DNA of 64,000 bases from Desulforhabdus amnigena (GCF_027925305.1 NZ_BSDR01000001.1:1329001-1393000), one strand, 5' to 3'. Shown: positions 8,825-18,087, numbered from the stretch's first letter. Notes: generated from the sequence alone by a model not told the origin. Translations and numbers: made by a program.

Positions 8825-9991
8825 TTATTCCAACCGGAAGCTATCACTGTCCGCGCAGCGATTCACGGCAATTCCGGCATCCGGATATTCTCCGGGGTTC
8901 CATTCCCTTTTCCTTCGCCGTCTTCCGCCAACGGATGCTTTCCTGCCCCACTCAGAGTGGAATGATCCCGCCGGAATCGCATCATTTCCCTGCACTTCCA
9001 CATGTTCCAGGTTCCATCTTCGCTGCCAGTGCAGCAGATTCGACCGCCGTGGGCCAATCATTTCGCTCGAGCAGGGGCTAGAAACGTGCAGAATGAGCGA
9101 AACTCCCCCGTGTGCCTGCACCTCTTTTTCGAGATAGCGGTCCACCCGTTTCCTCCACCACCGAACCTTCACGAGATAACCGAAAGCGGGGTGGTAGGGC
9201 CCACCCAGGATATTTCCAGGTTTTTCCAGTTCAGGGTCGGCATGCAGACCCATGCGGGCTATGGGAATTTGCGCCTCCCCAAAAATATCATAGGCATCTG
9301 CTGCCCATTCAACGGCATCATCCAGGTCCAGAGGTTGGTAAGACCCTGCACGGTACCATTTGGCCAGGAGCGTTTTGTCGAGCACCAGGGTCGGGTAAAG
9401 GCGCACCATATCGGGACGGAGCAGAGCCGACCTCGATACGGAATCGAGAAAACGCTCCCGGGTGTCTCCCGGCAGACCGAGCATGAGCTGAAAACCGAGT
9501 TCCCATCCGTTTGCCCGCACCAGCGCGGCAGCGTTTTCCACGGTTTTTGCGCTGTATCCTCTTCGGCTTTCCTGTAGAACCTGATCGGAAAGACTCTGGA
9601 CCCCCAGTTCGACCGTTCGCACGGGATATTCCCGCAGGAGGGCGCACACTTCCCGGGAAATTCCATCGGGACGGGTCGAAAACCGTATGCCGGTAAAAAC
9701 GCCTTTCTCAACCCAAAGAGAAACCCGCTGCAGCAATCCCTTCAGGGCCTCTTCGGGCAAAGCGGTGAACGTTCCCCCATAGAAAGCGAGCTCCCCGGGA
9801 ATGCCGCTTCTTTCGGCATGCTCCACCAGCCGACCGAAGCATGCATCAAAACGCGAGAGCAGGCCCTTGTCGCTGGATTTTTTCAGGCTTGAATCCGTCA
9901 CTGCATGCTGATTGCAATAGACGCACTGAAAAGGACATCCTTCGTGGGGAAGGAAAACAGGGTAGATCCTGTTCCTGGAGGTCGAGGTCAT
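8825..9991 (-). CDS. Radical SAM protein (Elp3/B12-type core)
   Basis: A 388-residue radical SAM enzyme. The [4Fe-4S] cluster motif CPFQCVYC (CX3CX2C, Cys19/23/26) sits near the N-terminus, followed by FYGGTFTALP and VELGVQSLSDQVL, typical of the Elp3-like radical SAM group that in anaerobes includes unassigned proteins beside rnc. The last 80 residues are Arg-rich and diverged. Its start overlaps the rnc stop by four bases (ATGA), so the two are translationally coupled. Substrate unknown; an RNA-related role is only suggested by the neighbours rnc and era. Confidence 0.82.
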   Translation of the reverse strand: MTSTSRNRIYPVFLPHEGCPFQCVYCNQHAVTDSSLKKSSDKGLLSRFDACFGRLVEHAERSGIPGELAFYGGTFTALPEEALKGLLQRVSLWVEKGVFTGIRFSTRPDGISREVCALLREYPVRTVELGVQSLSDQVLQESRRGYSAKTVENAAALVRANGWELGFQLMLGLPGDTRERFLDSVSRSALLRPDMVRLYPTLVLDKTLLAKWYRAGSYQPLDLDDAVEWAADAYDIFGEAQIPIARMGLHADPELEKPGNILGGPYHPAFGYLVKVRWWRKRVDRYLEKEVQAHGGVSLILHVSSPCSSEMIGPRRSNLLHWQRRWNLEHVEVQGNDAIPAGSFHSEWGRKASVGGRRRRKREWNPGEYPDAGIAVNRCADSDSFRLE

Positions 9992-10725
9992 AGATCGTCA
10001 AAAGTCCCAGAAATTTTTTCAATGATTTCAATAGCTTTTTGAGCAGCCACCTGCTGCGCTTCTTTTTTGCTTCGACCGGAGCCCCTGGCAAGGATTTTAT
10101 CATCCAGCGCCACACTCATATAAAAGGTTTTGAGATGGTCCGGGCCTTCTTCATACTCCAGGTAATAAACGGGGGTGAGCTTGAAACGCGACTGGGTGAT
10201 CTCCTGAAGCTGCGTCTTGTAATCTTTGTCCAAAGCCTTGAGGGGATGTTCTTCCGGTTCGAGATCCAGGTAAGCATGGAAAAGCCTTTTGACCACTGCC
10301 ATGACCGCATCCAGGCCGCTGTCCAGGTAAATAGCTGCCAGGAGCGCTTCCAGGCTGTCCGCAAGCAGGGACGGTTTCTGGCGCCCGCCCGTCAATTCCT
10401 CGCCCTTTCCCAGAAGGAGGTGTTCCCCCAAATCCAATTGAGCTGCAATTCCAGCGAGCTCCCTTTCATTGACGATGGAAGAGCGCATCCTCGAAAGATC
10501 CCCCTCATTGTAATCGGGAAACCTCTGCAGCAATAGATGGCTGACAGTGAGGCTCAAAACCGCATCCCCCAGGAACTCGAGCGTTTCGTTATCCGACTGA
10601 TTTAATTGAATATTTTCATGGACATAAGAACGATGCACCAGAGCCTGCCGCAAGAGTTGAACATTCTTAAAGCGGTATTTCAGCACATCTTGCAAGTCTT
10701 CAAGATCATTTGCTTGATTCAGCAC
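9988..10725 (-). CDS. rnc: Ribonuclease III
   Basis: A 245-residue double-strand-specific endoribonuclease that matures rRNA and cuts regulatory duplexes. The catalytic domain has the signature NETLEFLGDAVL (about 46-57), with acidic Mg2+ ligands, and a second acidic helix LADSLEALLAAIYLD. The C-terminal dsRNA-binding domain (about 165-235) includes ARGSGRSKKEAQQVAAQKA. The start codon is GTG at 10725 with AAGGT about ten bases before it. First gene of the rnc-radical SAM-era run. Confidence 0.93.
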   Translation of the reverse strand: MLNQANDLEDLQDVLKYRFKNVQLLRQALVHRSYVHENIQLNQSDNETLEFLGDAVLSLTVSHLLLQRFPDYNEGDLSRMRSSIVNERELAGIAAQLDLGEHLLLGKGEELTGGRQKPSLLADSLEALLAAIYLDSGLDAVMAVVKRLFHAYLDLEPEEHPLKALDKDYKTQLQEITQSRFKLTPVYYLEYEEGPDHLKTFYMSVALDDKILARGSGRSKKEAQQVAAQKAIEIIEKISGTFDDL

Positions 10726-11072
10726 TTTTTGTTACCTTAAAAGCGACCGTTCACCACAAAGAAACGGTTCGGGCCAGTGTCCCCGAAAGGATGCATATGC
10801 CGGGTGAGACCCCTGTTTTAGTTTTTAAGAATACATATATTATTTGCAAGATAGAAAAAGCCAGCGTTCTGGAGGCTCCCGCTGCGTCCCATTTTCTAAA
10901 GATCTGGCCCTTGCGAAAAATTTATACGAGCCGCATTAAACAAATAATTTTTTCCCGAACTTCCTTGAATGTCAAGACCGAATAAACAGCCGAAGAGATG
11001 AGGCCGAACGGCCTTCCCCGGAAACGCTTGTCAGGTTGTGACATCAATGTTTTGATAATAAAAAGGAACATC
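10726..11072. other. Divergent intergenic region between rnc and the GmhB-like gene
   Basis: About 350 bases, with an AT-rich stretch around 10815-10855 and 10915-10960. It must hold promoters for both directions. I see no clear operator, terminator or small gene; one frame on the plus strand over 10710-10985 lacks a ribosome binding site. Confidence 0.5.
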
Positions 11073-11678
11073 ATGTTGAGCTGGATCAATCTTCCCAAGG
11101 CACCCCATTCAAGATTTCTTTTTCTGGACCGCGACGGCGTCATCAACGAGGACCGACCCGACTACATAAGACATTGGAAGGAATACCGTTTCTATCCCGA
11201 TGCTCTGGATGCCCTGCGATGGCTGCGGGAACATTGCGTCAATGTGATCCTCATCAGCAATCAGTCCGCTTTGAATCGAGGAATCACAGGATGGAAGGAT
11301 TTCTGGGAAATTCATACCAGGATGATTCGACGCATCGAAGAGGCGGGCGGTGAGATTCTGGCTGCATTTTACTGCCCCCACCATCCTGACGAGAAATGTG
11401 ACTGCAGAAAACCCTCTCCCGGTATGATCCTGGCGGCGGGCAAAGTCTATGGAATTCCTTTGGGCGATTCCCATCTGATCGGTGATAGACATACGGACCT
11501 TCTTGCAGCCTCGCAGGCCGGATGCGAGGGGATTCTGCTGAATCGATTAACGGAAAACGGTGCGCAGTCTCGCACCGGTCCCGAATCTTTCCAGTGCTCA
11601 GACAAGAAATTCGGCAACCATGGCCCCTATACCAATCTGGTGCAGGCTGTCACGGACATTTATGGGGAAAAAAATTAG
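11073..11678 (+). CDS. HAD hydrolase, histidinol/heptose-bisphosphate phosphatase (GmhB-like)
   Basis: About 201 residues. FLFLDRDGVIN near the N-terminus holds the catalytic DxD of HAD phosphatases, and ISNQSALNRG carries motif II. The zinc loop typical of GmhB (CPHHPDEKCDCRKP) is present, as is the motif IV block GDRHTDLLAA. GmhB removes the 7-phosphate from heptose 1,7-bisphosphate during LPS core synthesis, but the same subfamily includes histidinol-phosphatases, so the substrate is a family-level inference. The frame is open to 10998; AAAGGAACATC before the ATG at 11073 decides the start. Confidence 0.82.
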   Translation: MLSWINLPKAPHSRFLFLDRDGVINEDRPDYIRHWKEYRFYPDALDALRWLREHCVNVILISNQSALNRGITGWKDFWEIHTRMIRRIEEAGGEILAAFYCPHHPDEKCDCRKPSPGMILAAGKVYGIPLGDSHLIGDRHTDLLAASQAGCEGILLNRLTENGAQSRTGPESFQCSDKKFGNHGPYTNLVQAVTDIYGEKN

Positions 11679-11943
11679 TATGTATTCAGAAAATAAGCAA
11701 AAAAACAGCATTGACGGTATCGGCGTGAAAGCTCGATACGGAAAACAGCGGCTTCGTGATCGAAAATTCCAAACACGAGCGCTACATTTCTTCACATGAG
11801 GCAGAAAAGGAAAGCCCACAGGTTAGCCGTCCATTCCCGGACACGGCAAGATACTTGCGTATTCTTCACCGCACTCGATGCTCATTGCTCTGCGCTGCCG
11901 TCATTTCTCGATCTTCATTCAGCAAAGAAAGGAGAACCATAAG

Positions 11944-13545
11944 ATGTCGGCATTGACCCCCGCTCATCCCAGGCGAAAATGCTCCGTGGAAGAACAGGGC
12001 ATTTCGAACTATACGAGAGTCTTTTACAACCCCACCACGGCCCAACTCTATGAACAGGCTGTACGGAGAAAGGAAGGTCTACTGGCTCACCAGGGCCCCC
12101 TGGTGGTCCGCACGGGCCGTTTCACGGGGAGGGCACCCAATGATAAGTTCATTGTCAAGGACGCATCAACCGCCGACAGGGTCTGGTGGGGTGAAGTGAA
12201 CCGCCCGTTTGATCCTGAACATTTCGACCGTCTCCACCAGCGTCTTCTGGCCTATCTCCAGGGCAGAGACATTTTCGTTCAGGACTGCTATTCCGGCGCC
12301 GACGAAAAGTACCACCTGCCCATTCGCATCATCACTGAAAACGCATGGCAGAGTCTTTTCGCGCGCAACATGTTCCTGCGTATCCTCGACCCTGAAGCGC
12401 TGGCTGCCTTCGAACCGGAATTCACCCTCATTTCGGCCCCTCACTTTTCCGCCAATCCCGTTACGGATCATACTCATTCAGGGGCTTTCATTCTGATGGA
12501 TTTTACGAAAAACCTCATCCTTATCGGCGGTACCGGCTATGGAGGAGAGGTCAAGAAGTCCATCTTCACGGTCATGAATTACCTGCTGCCTCAAAAAGGG
12601 GTTCTCCCCATGCACTGCTCGGCCAATATCGGAAAAGACGGCTCATCCGCCATCTTTTTCGGACTCTCGGGCACCGGGAAGACAGCGCTCTCCACCGACC
12701 CCGAACGTCAACTCGTGGGAGACGACGAGCACGGGTGGAGCGAAAATGGAATTTTCAACTTCGAGGGAGGATGCTACGCCAAGGTGATTTTTCTATCCCC
12801 GGAAGCGGAACCCCAGATTTATCAATCCCTCGGGCGATTCGGTACCGTCCTGGAGAATGTGGCGATCGATTCCAAATTCCGGCGTCTCGATCTTTACGAT
12901 ACATCCATCACAGAAAATACCCGGGCCGCTTATCCCATCGGTTTCATAGAGAATGCATCCCCAACGGGACTGGCGCCCCATCCCCGGCACATTGTCATGC
13001 TCACTTGCGACGCCTTTGGTGTGCTGCCGCCCATTTCGAAGTTGACCACCCGCCAGGCCATGTATCATTTCCTCTCCGGATACACTGCCAAAGTGGCTGG
13101 AACGGAAGCGGATATCGTGGAACCCCAGACCACCTTCAGCACCTGTTTCGGATCCCCCTTCATGCCCCTTCCCCCCATCGTCTACGCCGACATGCTGGGC
13201 CGGAGAATTCAGGAACATGGCAGCACGTGCTGGCTGATCAACACCGGCTGGACTGGAGGAGGGTTCGGCATCGGAAGCCGCATCTCCATAAAGTACACGC
13301 GGAGGATGGTCCATGCCGCTCTTGGTGACCGGTTTCAACAGGTGGAATTTGAAACGGAACCCTATTTCGGTCTTTCCATCCCCAGGCAATGTCCAGGAGT
13401 TCCGTCGGAAGTTCTGAACCCCATTCATACGTGGAAAGACAAGGAAGCCTATGAGCGGCAGGCGGAAGATCTCCGGAATCGGTTCCGCACCAACTTCAAG
13501 CAATTCGAGTCGCAGGTGGACCCGGAACTCCTTGCTCTCATTTAA
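11944..13545 (+). CDS. pckA: ATP-dependent phosphoenolpyruvate carboxykinase
   Basis: Interconverts oxaloacetate plus ATP with phosphoenolpyruvate, CO2 and ADP; the first gluconeogenic step in bacteria growing on organic acids. At 533 residues it has the usual length. GLSGTGKTALSTDP is the kinase-1a P-loop of the ATP-type enzyme and DDEHGWS the metal-binding kinase-2 region; FTGRAPNDKF near the N-terminus is the substrate-binding signature. The ATG at 11944 has AAAGGAGAACC upstream. DUF1614 follows 17 bases downstream, so the two are probably co-transcribed. Together with the glycogen genes later in the window it suggests active gluconeogenesis. Confidence 0.95.
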   Translation: MSALTPAHPRRKCSVEEQGISNYTRVFYNPTTAQLYEQAVRRKEGLLAHQGPLVVRTGRFTGRAPNDKFIVKDASTADRVWWGEVNRPFDPEHFDRLHQRLLAYLQGRDIFVQDCYSGADEKYHLPIRIITENAWQSLFARNMFLRILDPEALAAFEPEFTLISAPHFSANPVTDHTHSGAFILMDFTKNLILIGGTGYGGEVKKSIFTVMNYLLPQKGVLPMHCSANIGKDGSSAIFFGLSGTGKTALSTDPERQLVGDDEHGWSENGIFNFEGGCYAKVIFLSPEAEPQIYQSLGRFGTVLENVAIDSKFRRLDLYDTSITENTRAAYPIGFIENASPTGLAPHPRHIVMLTCDAFGVLPPISKLTTRQAMYHFLSGYTAKVAGTEADIVEPQTTFSTCFGSPFMPLPPIVYADMLGRRIQEHGSTCWLINTGWTGGGFGIGSRISIKYTRRMVHAALGDRFQQVEFETEPYFGLSIPRQCPGVPSEVLNPIHTWKDKEAYERQAEDLRNRFRTNFKQFESQVDPELLALI

Positions 13546-13562
13546 AACAGAAAGGATCTCCC

Positions 13563-14240
13563 ATGTTCTATCCCCCATTTCTTTTATTTTTTCTTTTCAT
13601 CTTCCTTTTTCTTCTGTTCATGGCATTTGCCATCGTGCAGTTCGGCCTTTTCGCGTTGGCCTTCACCCGCTTGGGAATTCCTCCGGAATATCTGTTTTCC
13701 CTGCTTTTCCTCTCCATTATGGGGAGTATGGTCAATATCCCCATCCGGAAAATCCGGATTGAAGAGGAACCGGAAGAGTGGCCGGTGATCTCGTTTTATG
13801 GAATGCGCTTTCGTCCTCCACGCTGGCGCAACCGACACGAGATGATTCTTGCTGTGAATGTGGGTGGGGCCGTCATTCCTTCATGTCTTTCGATCTATCT
13901 TTTGACCCACGCGGAAAACCCCTTTCGAATGATCCTGGCCCTGGGTGTTGTTACTTTCATAGTGTACCGGCTGGCTCGGCCCATTCCGGGGGTCGGAATT
14001 GCCACTCCCATGTTCATCCCGCCGATCGCCGCAGCCCTCACCGCCATGATCATCAACGGAGAATGGGCCGCCCCCACGGCCTATGTGGCGGGGACGCTGG
14101 GCACCCTCATTGGTGCGGATTTGCTCCATCTGGATGACTTGAAGCATCTCAAAGCGCCCGTCGCCTCTATAGGAGGAGCTGGCACCTTTGACGGTATTTT
14201 CCTCACCGGGATACTCGCCGTCCTATTGTCCATGTCATGA
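13563..14240 (+). CDS. DUF1614 family membrane protein
   Basis: A 225-residue integral membrane protein with an N-terminal hydrophobic pair (about 1-60), a short basic loop around RFRPPRWRNRHE, and four or so further segments. PIPGVGIATPMFIPPIAAA and the GADLLHLDDLKHL block are characteristic of the DUF1614 family, which has no assigned function. It begins 17 bases after pckA and ends in a hydrophobic helix. The ATG at 13563 has AAAGGATCTCCC upstream. Confidence 0.8.
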   Translation: MFYPPFLLFFLFIFLFLLFMAFAIVQFGLFALAFTRLGIPPEYLFSLLFLSIMGSMVNIPIRKIRIEEEPEEWPVISFYGMRFRPPRWRNRHEMILAVNVGGAVIPSCLSIYLLTHAENPFRMILALGVVTFIVYRLARPIPGVGIATPMFIPPIAAALTAMIINGEWAAPTAYVAGTLGTLIGADLLHLDDLKHLKAPVASIGGAGTFDGIFLTGILAVLLSMS

Positions 14241-14506
14241 GGACGGTCCCGCACCCGGATGGACATGGATCCATATTGTGCTCAACAAAATCTTGCGGTA
14301 TTTACTGGCAGCATTCATTGGATGCTTTTATATGAAAAAGGCTCATGGTTCATAGCTCATGGCTCATGATAACATCGCTTTTCAAGAGCGTTTCCCGCTT
14401 TCCATATTGGCTTGCATCTCTTTGCCTTTTTCATTTTTCGTTGTGACCGTTTCAGTCATGGGAGTTAATTTCATATACTAACCTCACACTCAGGGAATGA
14501 TAAGAT

Positions 14507-15652
14507 ATGAACAGCCAGGTATTCTTCACGGATCTCAGAGCGACGGATGCTCAGAGTCTCTTGCAAAAAATTGTCCATCTCATCGAAAAGGCAGGACTGA
14601 AAAAGGTCGTCAAGAAGCGGGGGCTCACAGCCATAAAAATCCATTTCGGGGAACGGGGCAATACCGCCTTCATTCGGCCCTTGCTGGTGCGGCCTGTTGT
14701 GGACGCCGTCAAGCAGGCCGGGGGAAAACCTTTCCTCACAGACGCCAATACGCTCTACGTGGGAACTCGCGGCAATGCCGTGGACCACCTCACCACGGCC
14801 ATTCTGAACGGTTTTTCCCCTTCTGTCGTGGACGCTCCCCTCATCATTGCCGATGGAATCGACGGCAGGGATGATGTGGTGGTGCCTCTCGGCCTGAAAC
14901 TCTGCCATGAGGCCTACGTGGGATCCGCCATCGCGAAGGCGGACACACTCATCTCGCTGGCGCACTTCAAGCTCCATGAAGCTGCCGGATTCGGAGGCGC
15001 CATCAAGAATGTGGGTATGGGAGCAGCGTCTCGGCGCGGAAAAATGGCTCAGCATTCCGAAGTCGCCCCGGAAATCTACGTCAAGAAATGCATCGGTTGC
15101 GGAACGTGTATGGAACAATGTGCCCACGGGGCCATGAGCCTGGTGGACCGCCCCGAGGATGCCCCCCGTCCTTTCCCCGAAGCAAAGAAGGTGATTCATA
15201 TCGACGAAAAGCTCTGCGTGGGATGCGCCGGCTGCATCCACTCTTGCCCTCAGGAAGCACTTGGAATCAACTGGAAAACAGACCTGCCCCGTTTCATGGA
15301 GCGGATGGTGGAATACACCGTGGGGGCACTCAAGGGAAAGGAAAAGCGCTCTCTTTTCGTGAACTTCCTGACGCAGATCTCACCCGCCTGCGACTGCCAC
15401 TCCTATGCGGACGCTCCCATTGTGGCGGACATTGGCATTCTCGCATCTAGAGACCCCGTGGCCATCGACCAGGCATCCATGGACCTGGTGAACGCTCAGC
15501 CCCCCCTTCACTCATCCTGCATCAAGGATTCACCATACAAGGACTCGGACAAGGTAAAAGCGGTCTACCCACACATCGATTGGCAGCATCAACTGGATTA
15601 TGCGGAAGAAGTGGGATTGGGAAGCAAATCATACGAACTGATCCGCTTATAA
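14507..15652 (+). CDS. DUF362 protein with two [4Fe-4S] clusters
   Basis: A 381-residue protein made of a DUF362 domain (about 40-330) into which a two-cluster ferredoxin segment is inserted: Cys195/198/201/205 in CIGCGTCMEQC and Cys237/240/243/247 in CVGCAGCIHSC. The KIHFGERGNTAF and SLAHFKLHEAAGFGGAIKNVGMG stretches are the family's conserved parts; the latter marks the core. Such proteins are widespread in strict anaerobes and probably carry out an electron transfer reaction; no substrate is established. It is the last gene before selC and is followed at once by a strong hairpin. Confidence 0.85.
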   Translation: MNSQVFFTDLRATDAQSLLQKIVHLIEKAGLKKVVKKRGLTAIKIHFGERGNTAFIRPLLVRPVVDAVKQAGGKPFLTDANTLYVGTRGNAVDHLTTAILNGFSPSVVDAPLIIADGIDGRDDVVVPLGLKLCHEAYVGSAIAKADTLISLAHFKLHEAAGFGGAIKNVGMGAASRRGKMAQHSEVAPEIYVKKCIGCGTCMEQCAHGAMSLVDRPEDAPRPFPEAKKVIHIDEKLCVGCAGCIHSCPQEALGINWKTDLPRFMERMVEYTVGALKGKEKRSLFVNFLTQISPACDCHSYADAPIVADIGILASRDPVAIDQASMDLVNAQPPLHSSCIKDSPYKDSDKVKAVYPHIDWQHQLDYAEEVGLGSKSYELIRL

Positions 15653-15666
15653 ACAGCACTCTATAC

Positions 15667-15690
15667 GGAGGGCTCGCGAGCGAGCCCTCC
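15667..15690 (+). terminator. Hairpin terminator after the DUF362 gene
   Basis: A perfect 10-bp stem (15667-15676 with 15681-15690) and the 4-base loop CGAG, 14 bases after the stop codon. The run of T after it is weak (CTGTAACTTTT), so it may work as a Rho-independent terminator with a poor tract or as an mRNA 3' stabiliser. Confidence 0.7.
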
Positions 15691-15834
15691 CTGTAACTTT
15701 TCCAATCCTTTCCCGCCAATATCCCGCACAGATCTTCAAGATCACACTGAAACAGCCGTGCACATTTGCCAGGAATAAACCACTTCAGAAAAAGGGCTTG
15801 TCAAAAGGAAGTCCATTGAGTACATTCACCGGGT

Positions 15835-15933
15835 GGAAGCGCCAAGCTCACTGGTGGGGCTCCCGGACTTCAAATCCGGTGTAGGGGCGTGAAGGCGTTC
15901 CTAGGTGGGTTCGATTCCCATGCGCTTCCGCCA
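15835..15933 (+). tRNA. selC: tRNA-Sec, anticodon TCA (selenocysteine)
   Basis: About 99 bases including an encoded CCA end (15931-15933). The acceptor arms GGAAGCGC (15835) and GCGCTTCC close an 8-bp stem; the anticodon arm is CCGGACTTCAAATCCGG with TCA in the loop; a long variable arm follows (GGGGCGTGAAGGCGTTCC region) and the T arm carries GGTTCGATTCC. The over-long acceptor stem, long variable arm and UCA anticodon together identify the selenocysteine tRNA, which decodes UGA in selenoprotein mRNAs. selA, selB and selD are not in the window. Everything downstream for 2 kb is decayed or mobile DNA. Confidence 0.95.
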
Positions 15934-16479
15934 CCCAGTAAAATCAAAAGGTTAGCTTATCCCTTCCAGATAACTGGATTGAATTGTTTTTCGTTCAGGA
16001 CTTCCCATCAGGCTCTCTATCCCCAACTTTTGTCCGCCATGCCCTTTCTGCCCTTTAATAACGCAGTTTTCCGACAAGCTGTCAACTCGTCAGCCGAAAG
16101 GTTAATTGAGTGAGAGGCTATCTCCCTTCGGCATATTCCTCTTTCTCCAGAATTCTCATTTTAAAGCCAAGTCATTTCATTCCGCATTTTCGAATCACGG
16201 TTCGTTCGAAAAGTGATTTCTTACCATCGCTATTCAATCGTACAACTTTCTGCAGGGTGCGATTCACGACCATTGGTAGGGGTAAACACACGTCCCACAC
16301 CACTTTGAGTGTCAGTGCGGTTTTGGCCGGCTTTTGCTCATTTCGCTATAAAGGGTCGTGAATCTCACCCGTTATGACCCACCGGAACTGGTGGGTCGTA
16401 AACTATGGCACGGAACGAAAACCCGATTGTCCTGTCGGGTTATGAATCACTTTGGCAGTCTAACAAACCGCCACTATAA
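15934..16479. other. Gene-poor stretch downstream of selC
   Basis: About 545 bases. Several short frames exist, but none has a ribosome binding site or a natural-looking protein. Two hairpins are visible at 16376-16397 (8-bp stem around GGAACT) and near 16421-16440 (ACCCGA with TCGGGT). The region ends in the IS3 remnant and is best read as debris of an inserted element. Confidence 0.5.
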
Positions 16480-16824
16480 TGCTGGTCTTCCCTTCACCAT
16501 TCCGATCGGGGCGGCCAGTATGCGAGCAAAGAATATCAGCAGATGCTTAAGAAAGCCGGCATCACGTGCAGCATGAGCCGCAAAGGAAATTGCTGGGATA
16601 GTGCCGTGGTGGAGGGCTTTTTCTCGACACTGAAGCGGGAATGGGTGCAGGATCGGCGGTATCGGACAGGAGCAGAGGCCAGAGCCGATATCTTTCACTA
16701 CATCGAGGTCTGGTACAATCGGAAGCGTCGCCATTCCACTTTCGGCTATCTCAGCCCTGCCGAGTTCGAGTCGAAGGCGGTCAATCGACCGCTTGACCCC
16801 TCTCCAGAAAAATGGGGGAAGATC
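16480..16824 (+). pseudogene. IS3-family transposase (OrfB) C-terminal remnant
   Basis: The translated frame gives [10 protein letters not shown] near 16498-16527 (second Asp of the DDE integrase core), then [20 protein letters not shown] with the catalytic Glu, then [19 protein letters not shown], the classic end of IS3 OrfB. The first catalytic Asp and the N-terminal half are missing: an in-frame TAA stands at 16477-16479. The natural stop is also lost, so the frame runs straight on into the transporter gene downstream. No terminal inverted repeats were found. It is a dead fragment. Confidence 0.85.
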
Positions 16825-16869
16825 ATGAACGTGGTTAAGGTACATGTATTTAACAGAAACTCAAAGAAG

Positions 16870-17766
16870 ATGCACGCTAACTCAACAACGGAGCCGACCT
16901 TCGGTCAAAGACCCGGTCTCATCCTGATACACTCTGCGGTATTTCTGTTCGGATTCGCGGGACTGATTGGAAAGCTCATCAATGCGGGTCCGGCAGTCAT
17001 AACCTTCGGCAGGACCTTCTTTGCCGCGCTCGCATTGCTGTTCGGATTCATTGCAACAGGCCGAAGCCTTGCCATTCGGAAGCGATCGGATCTCATCACA
17101 CTCTGCCTTTCCGGGCTTCTTCTGGCAATCCATTGGTTTACCTTCTTTCAGTCCATCAAAGTGTCCTCCGTGGCGATCGGACTTCTTACTTTTTCAACTT
17201 TCCCGATTTTTGTCACATTCATGGAACCGTTCCTGTTCGGGGAAAAACTGGAAAAATCCGATGTGGCAGTCTCAATTATAGTTGCGGCTGGACTCGCGAT
17301 GCTCGTTCCTTCTTTCGATTTTTCAAACAATGTAACTCAGGGCATATTCTGGGGAGTGCTATCCGGCTTTACTTTTGCCGTGCTCTCAGTGCTGAACCGC
17401 ATGCATGTCAACAAACACCCTTTTCTGACCATAACCCTTTACCAGCTCGGATTTGCGACCCTGTTTAATCTGCCATTCGTAATCCTTGATGGAGTCTTAC
17501 CTTCGGCAAGAGATATCCTGCTTTTACTCGTCCTCGGAACAATCTGCACGGCCCTTGCCCACGCTCTTTTTATAGGCAGCCTGAAGCATATCAAAGCTCG
17601 CTCTGCCAGTATAACCACGGGACTGGAGCCCGTTTACGGGATAATTTTTTCCTTTCTGCTCATGGGGGAAGTACCCTCTCTGAGAACCCTACTTGGTGGA
17701 CTGGTTATTTTGGGGGTTGTCTTCCTGCCGATGATCAGGTCCGGGCAATCCCGACCGGTGCAATGA
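16870..17766 (+). CDS. EamA/DMT-superfamily transporter
   Basis: About 298 residues with ten hydrophobic segments arranged as two EamA repeats, typical of drug/metabolite exporters that move amino acids or other metabolites across the inner membrane. [21 protein letters not shown] near the middle of the first repeat and [19 protein letters not shown] in the second are family hallmarks. The reading frame is continuous with the IS3 remnant upstream, so the 407-residue open frame begins inside the transposase. The native start is probably the ATG at 16870 (weak AAAGAAG) or 16825 (preceded by GGGGGAAG). Substrate unknown. Confidence 0.82.
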   Translation: MHANSTTEPTFGQRPGLILIHSAVFLFGFAGLIGKLINAGPAVITFGRTFFAALALLFGFIATGRSLAIRKRSDLITLCLSGLLLAIHWFTFFQSIKVSSVAIGLLTFSTFPIFVTFMEPFLFGEKLEKSDVAVSIIVAAGLAMLVPSFDFSNNVTQGIFWGVLSGFTFAVLSVLNRMHVNKHPFLTITLYQLGFATLFNLPFVILDGVLPSARDILLLLVLGTICTALAHALFIGSLKHIKARSASITTGLEPVYGIIFSFLLMGEVPSLRTLLGGLVILGVVFLPMIRSGQSRPVQ

Positions 17767-17949
17767 TAAATTCGGATTTTGAACGACCGCTTCACCACGA
17801 CGCATCCTGATGGACGAGCCGGTCTTCAAACATCCGATCCTCAAGATCGACGAGTACATCTATGCAGAAATAACCGTAAGAAACATCAGCCCGTAAGCAC
17901 CTTGCTTTGAAAGGTCCATTTTCAACAGTTACTTATGATTCACTGTACT

Positions 17950-18087
17950 AGGTTCTGTTGACATTTGACGGATTGACTGTGTTTTCAATTGGATAGCAGA
18001 GTGTTTATCTTTGATGGACTATCCGCCAAAATCTTTCACAAACAAGCTTTCAAGACGATGCTCGGACGTGAAATGTCAACAGAACCT
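17950..18087. mobile_element. 138-bp MITE with 17-bp terminal inverted repeats
   Basis: Perfect inverted ends AGGTTCTGTTGACATTT (17950-17966) and AAATGTCAACAGAACCT (18071-18087) enclose about 100 bases with no gene. If the ends are taken as GGTTCTG...CAGAACC, the element is flanked by TA on both sides, suggesting a 2-bp target duplication as made by IS630- or IS5-type transposases. It would need a transposase from elsewhere in the genome. Confidence 0.8.

Noticed and set aside
15889-16113. 74-aa frame beginning in selC
   Set aside because: Starts within the tRNA gene, so it cannot be a normal gene; no ribosome binding site.
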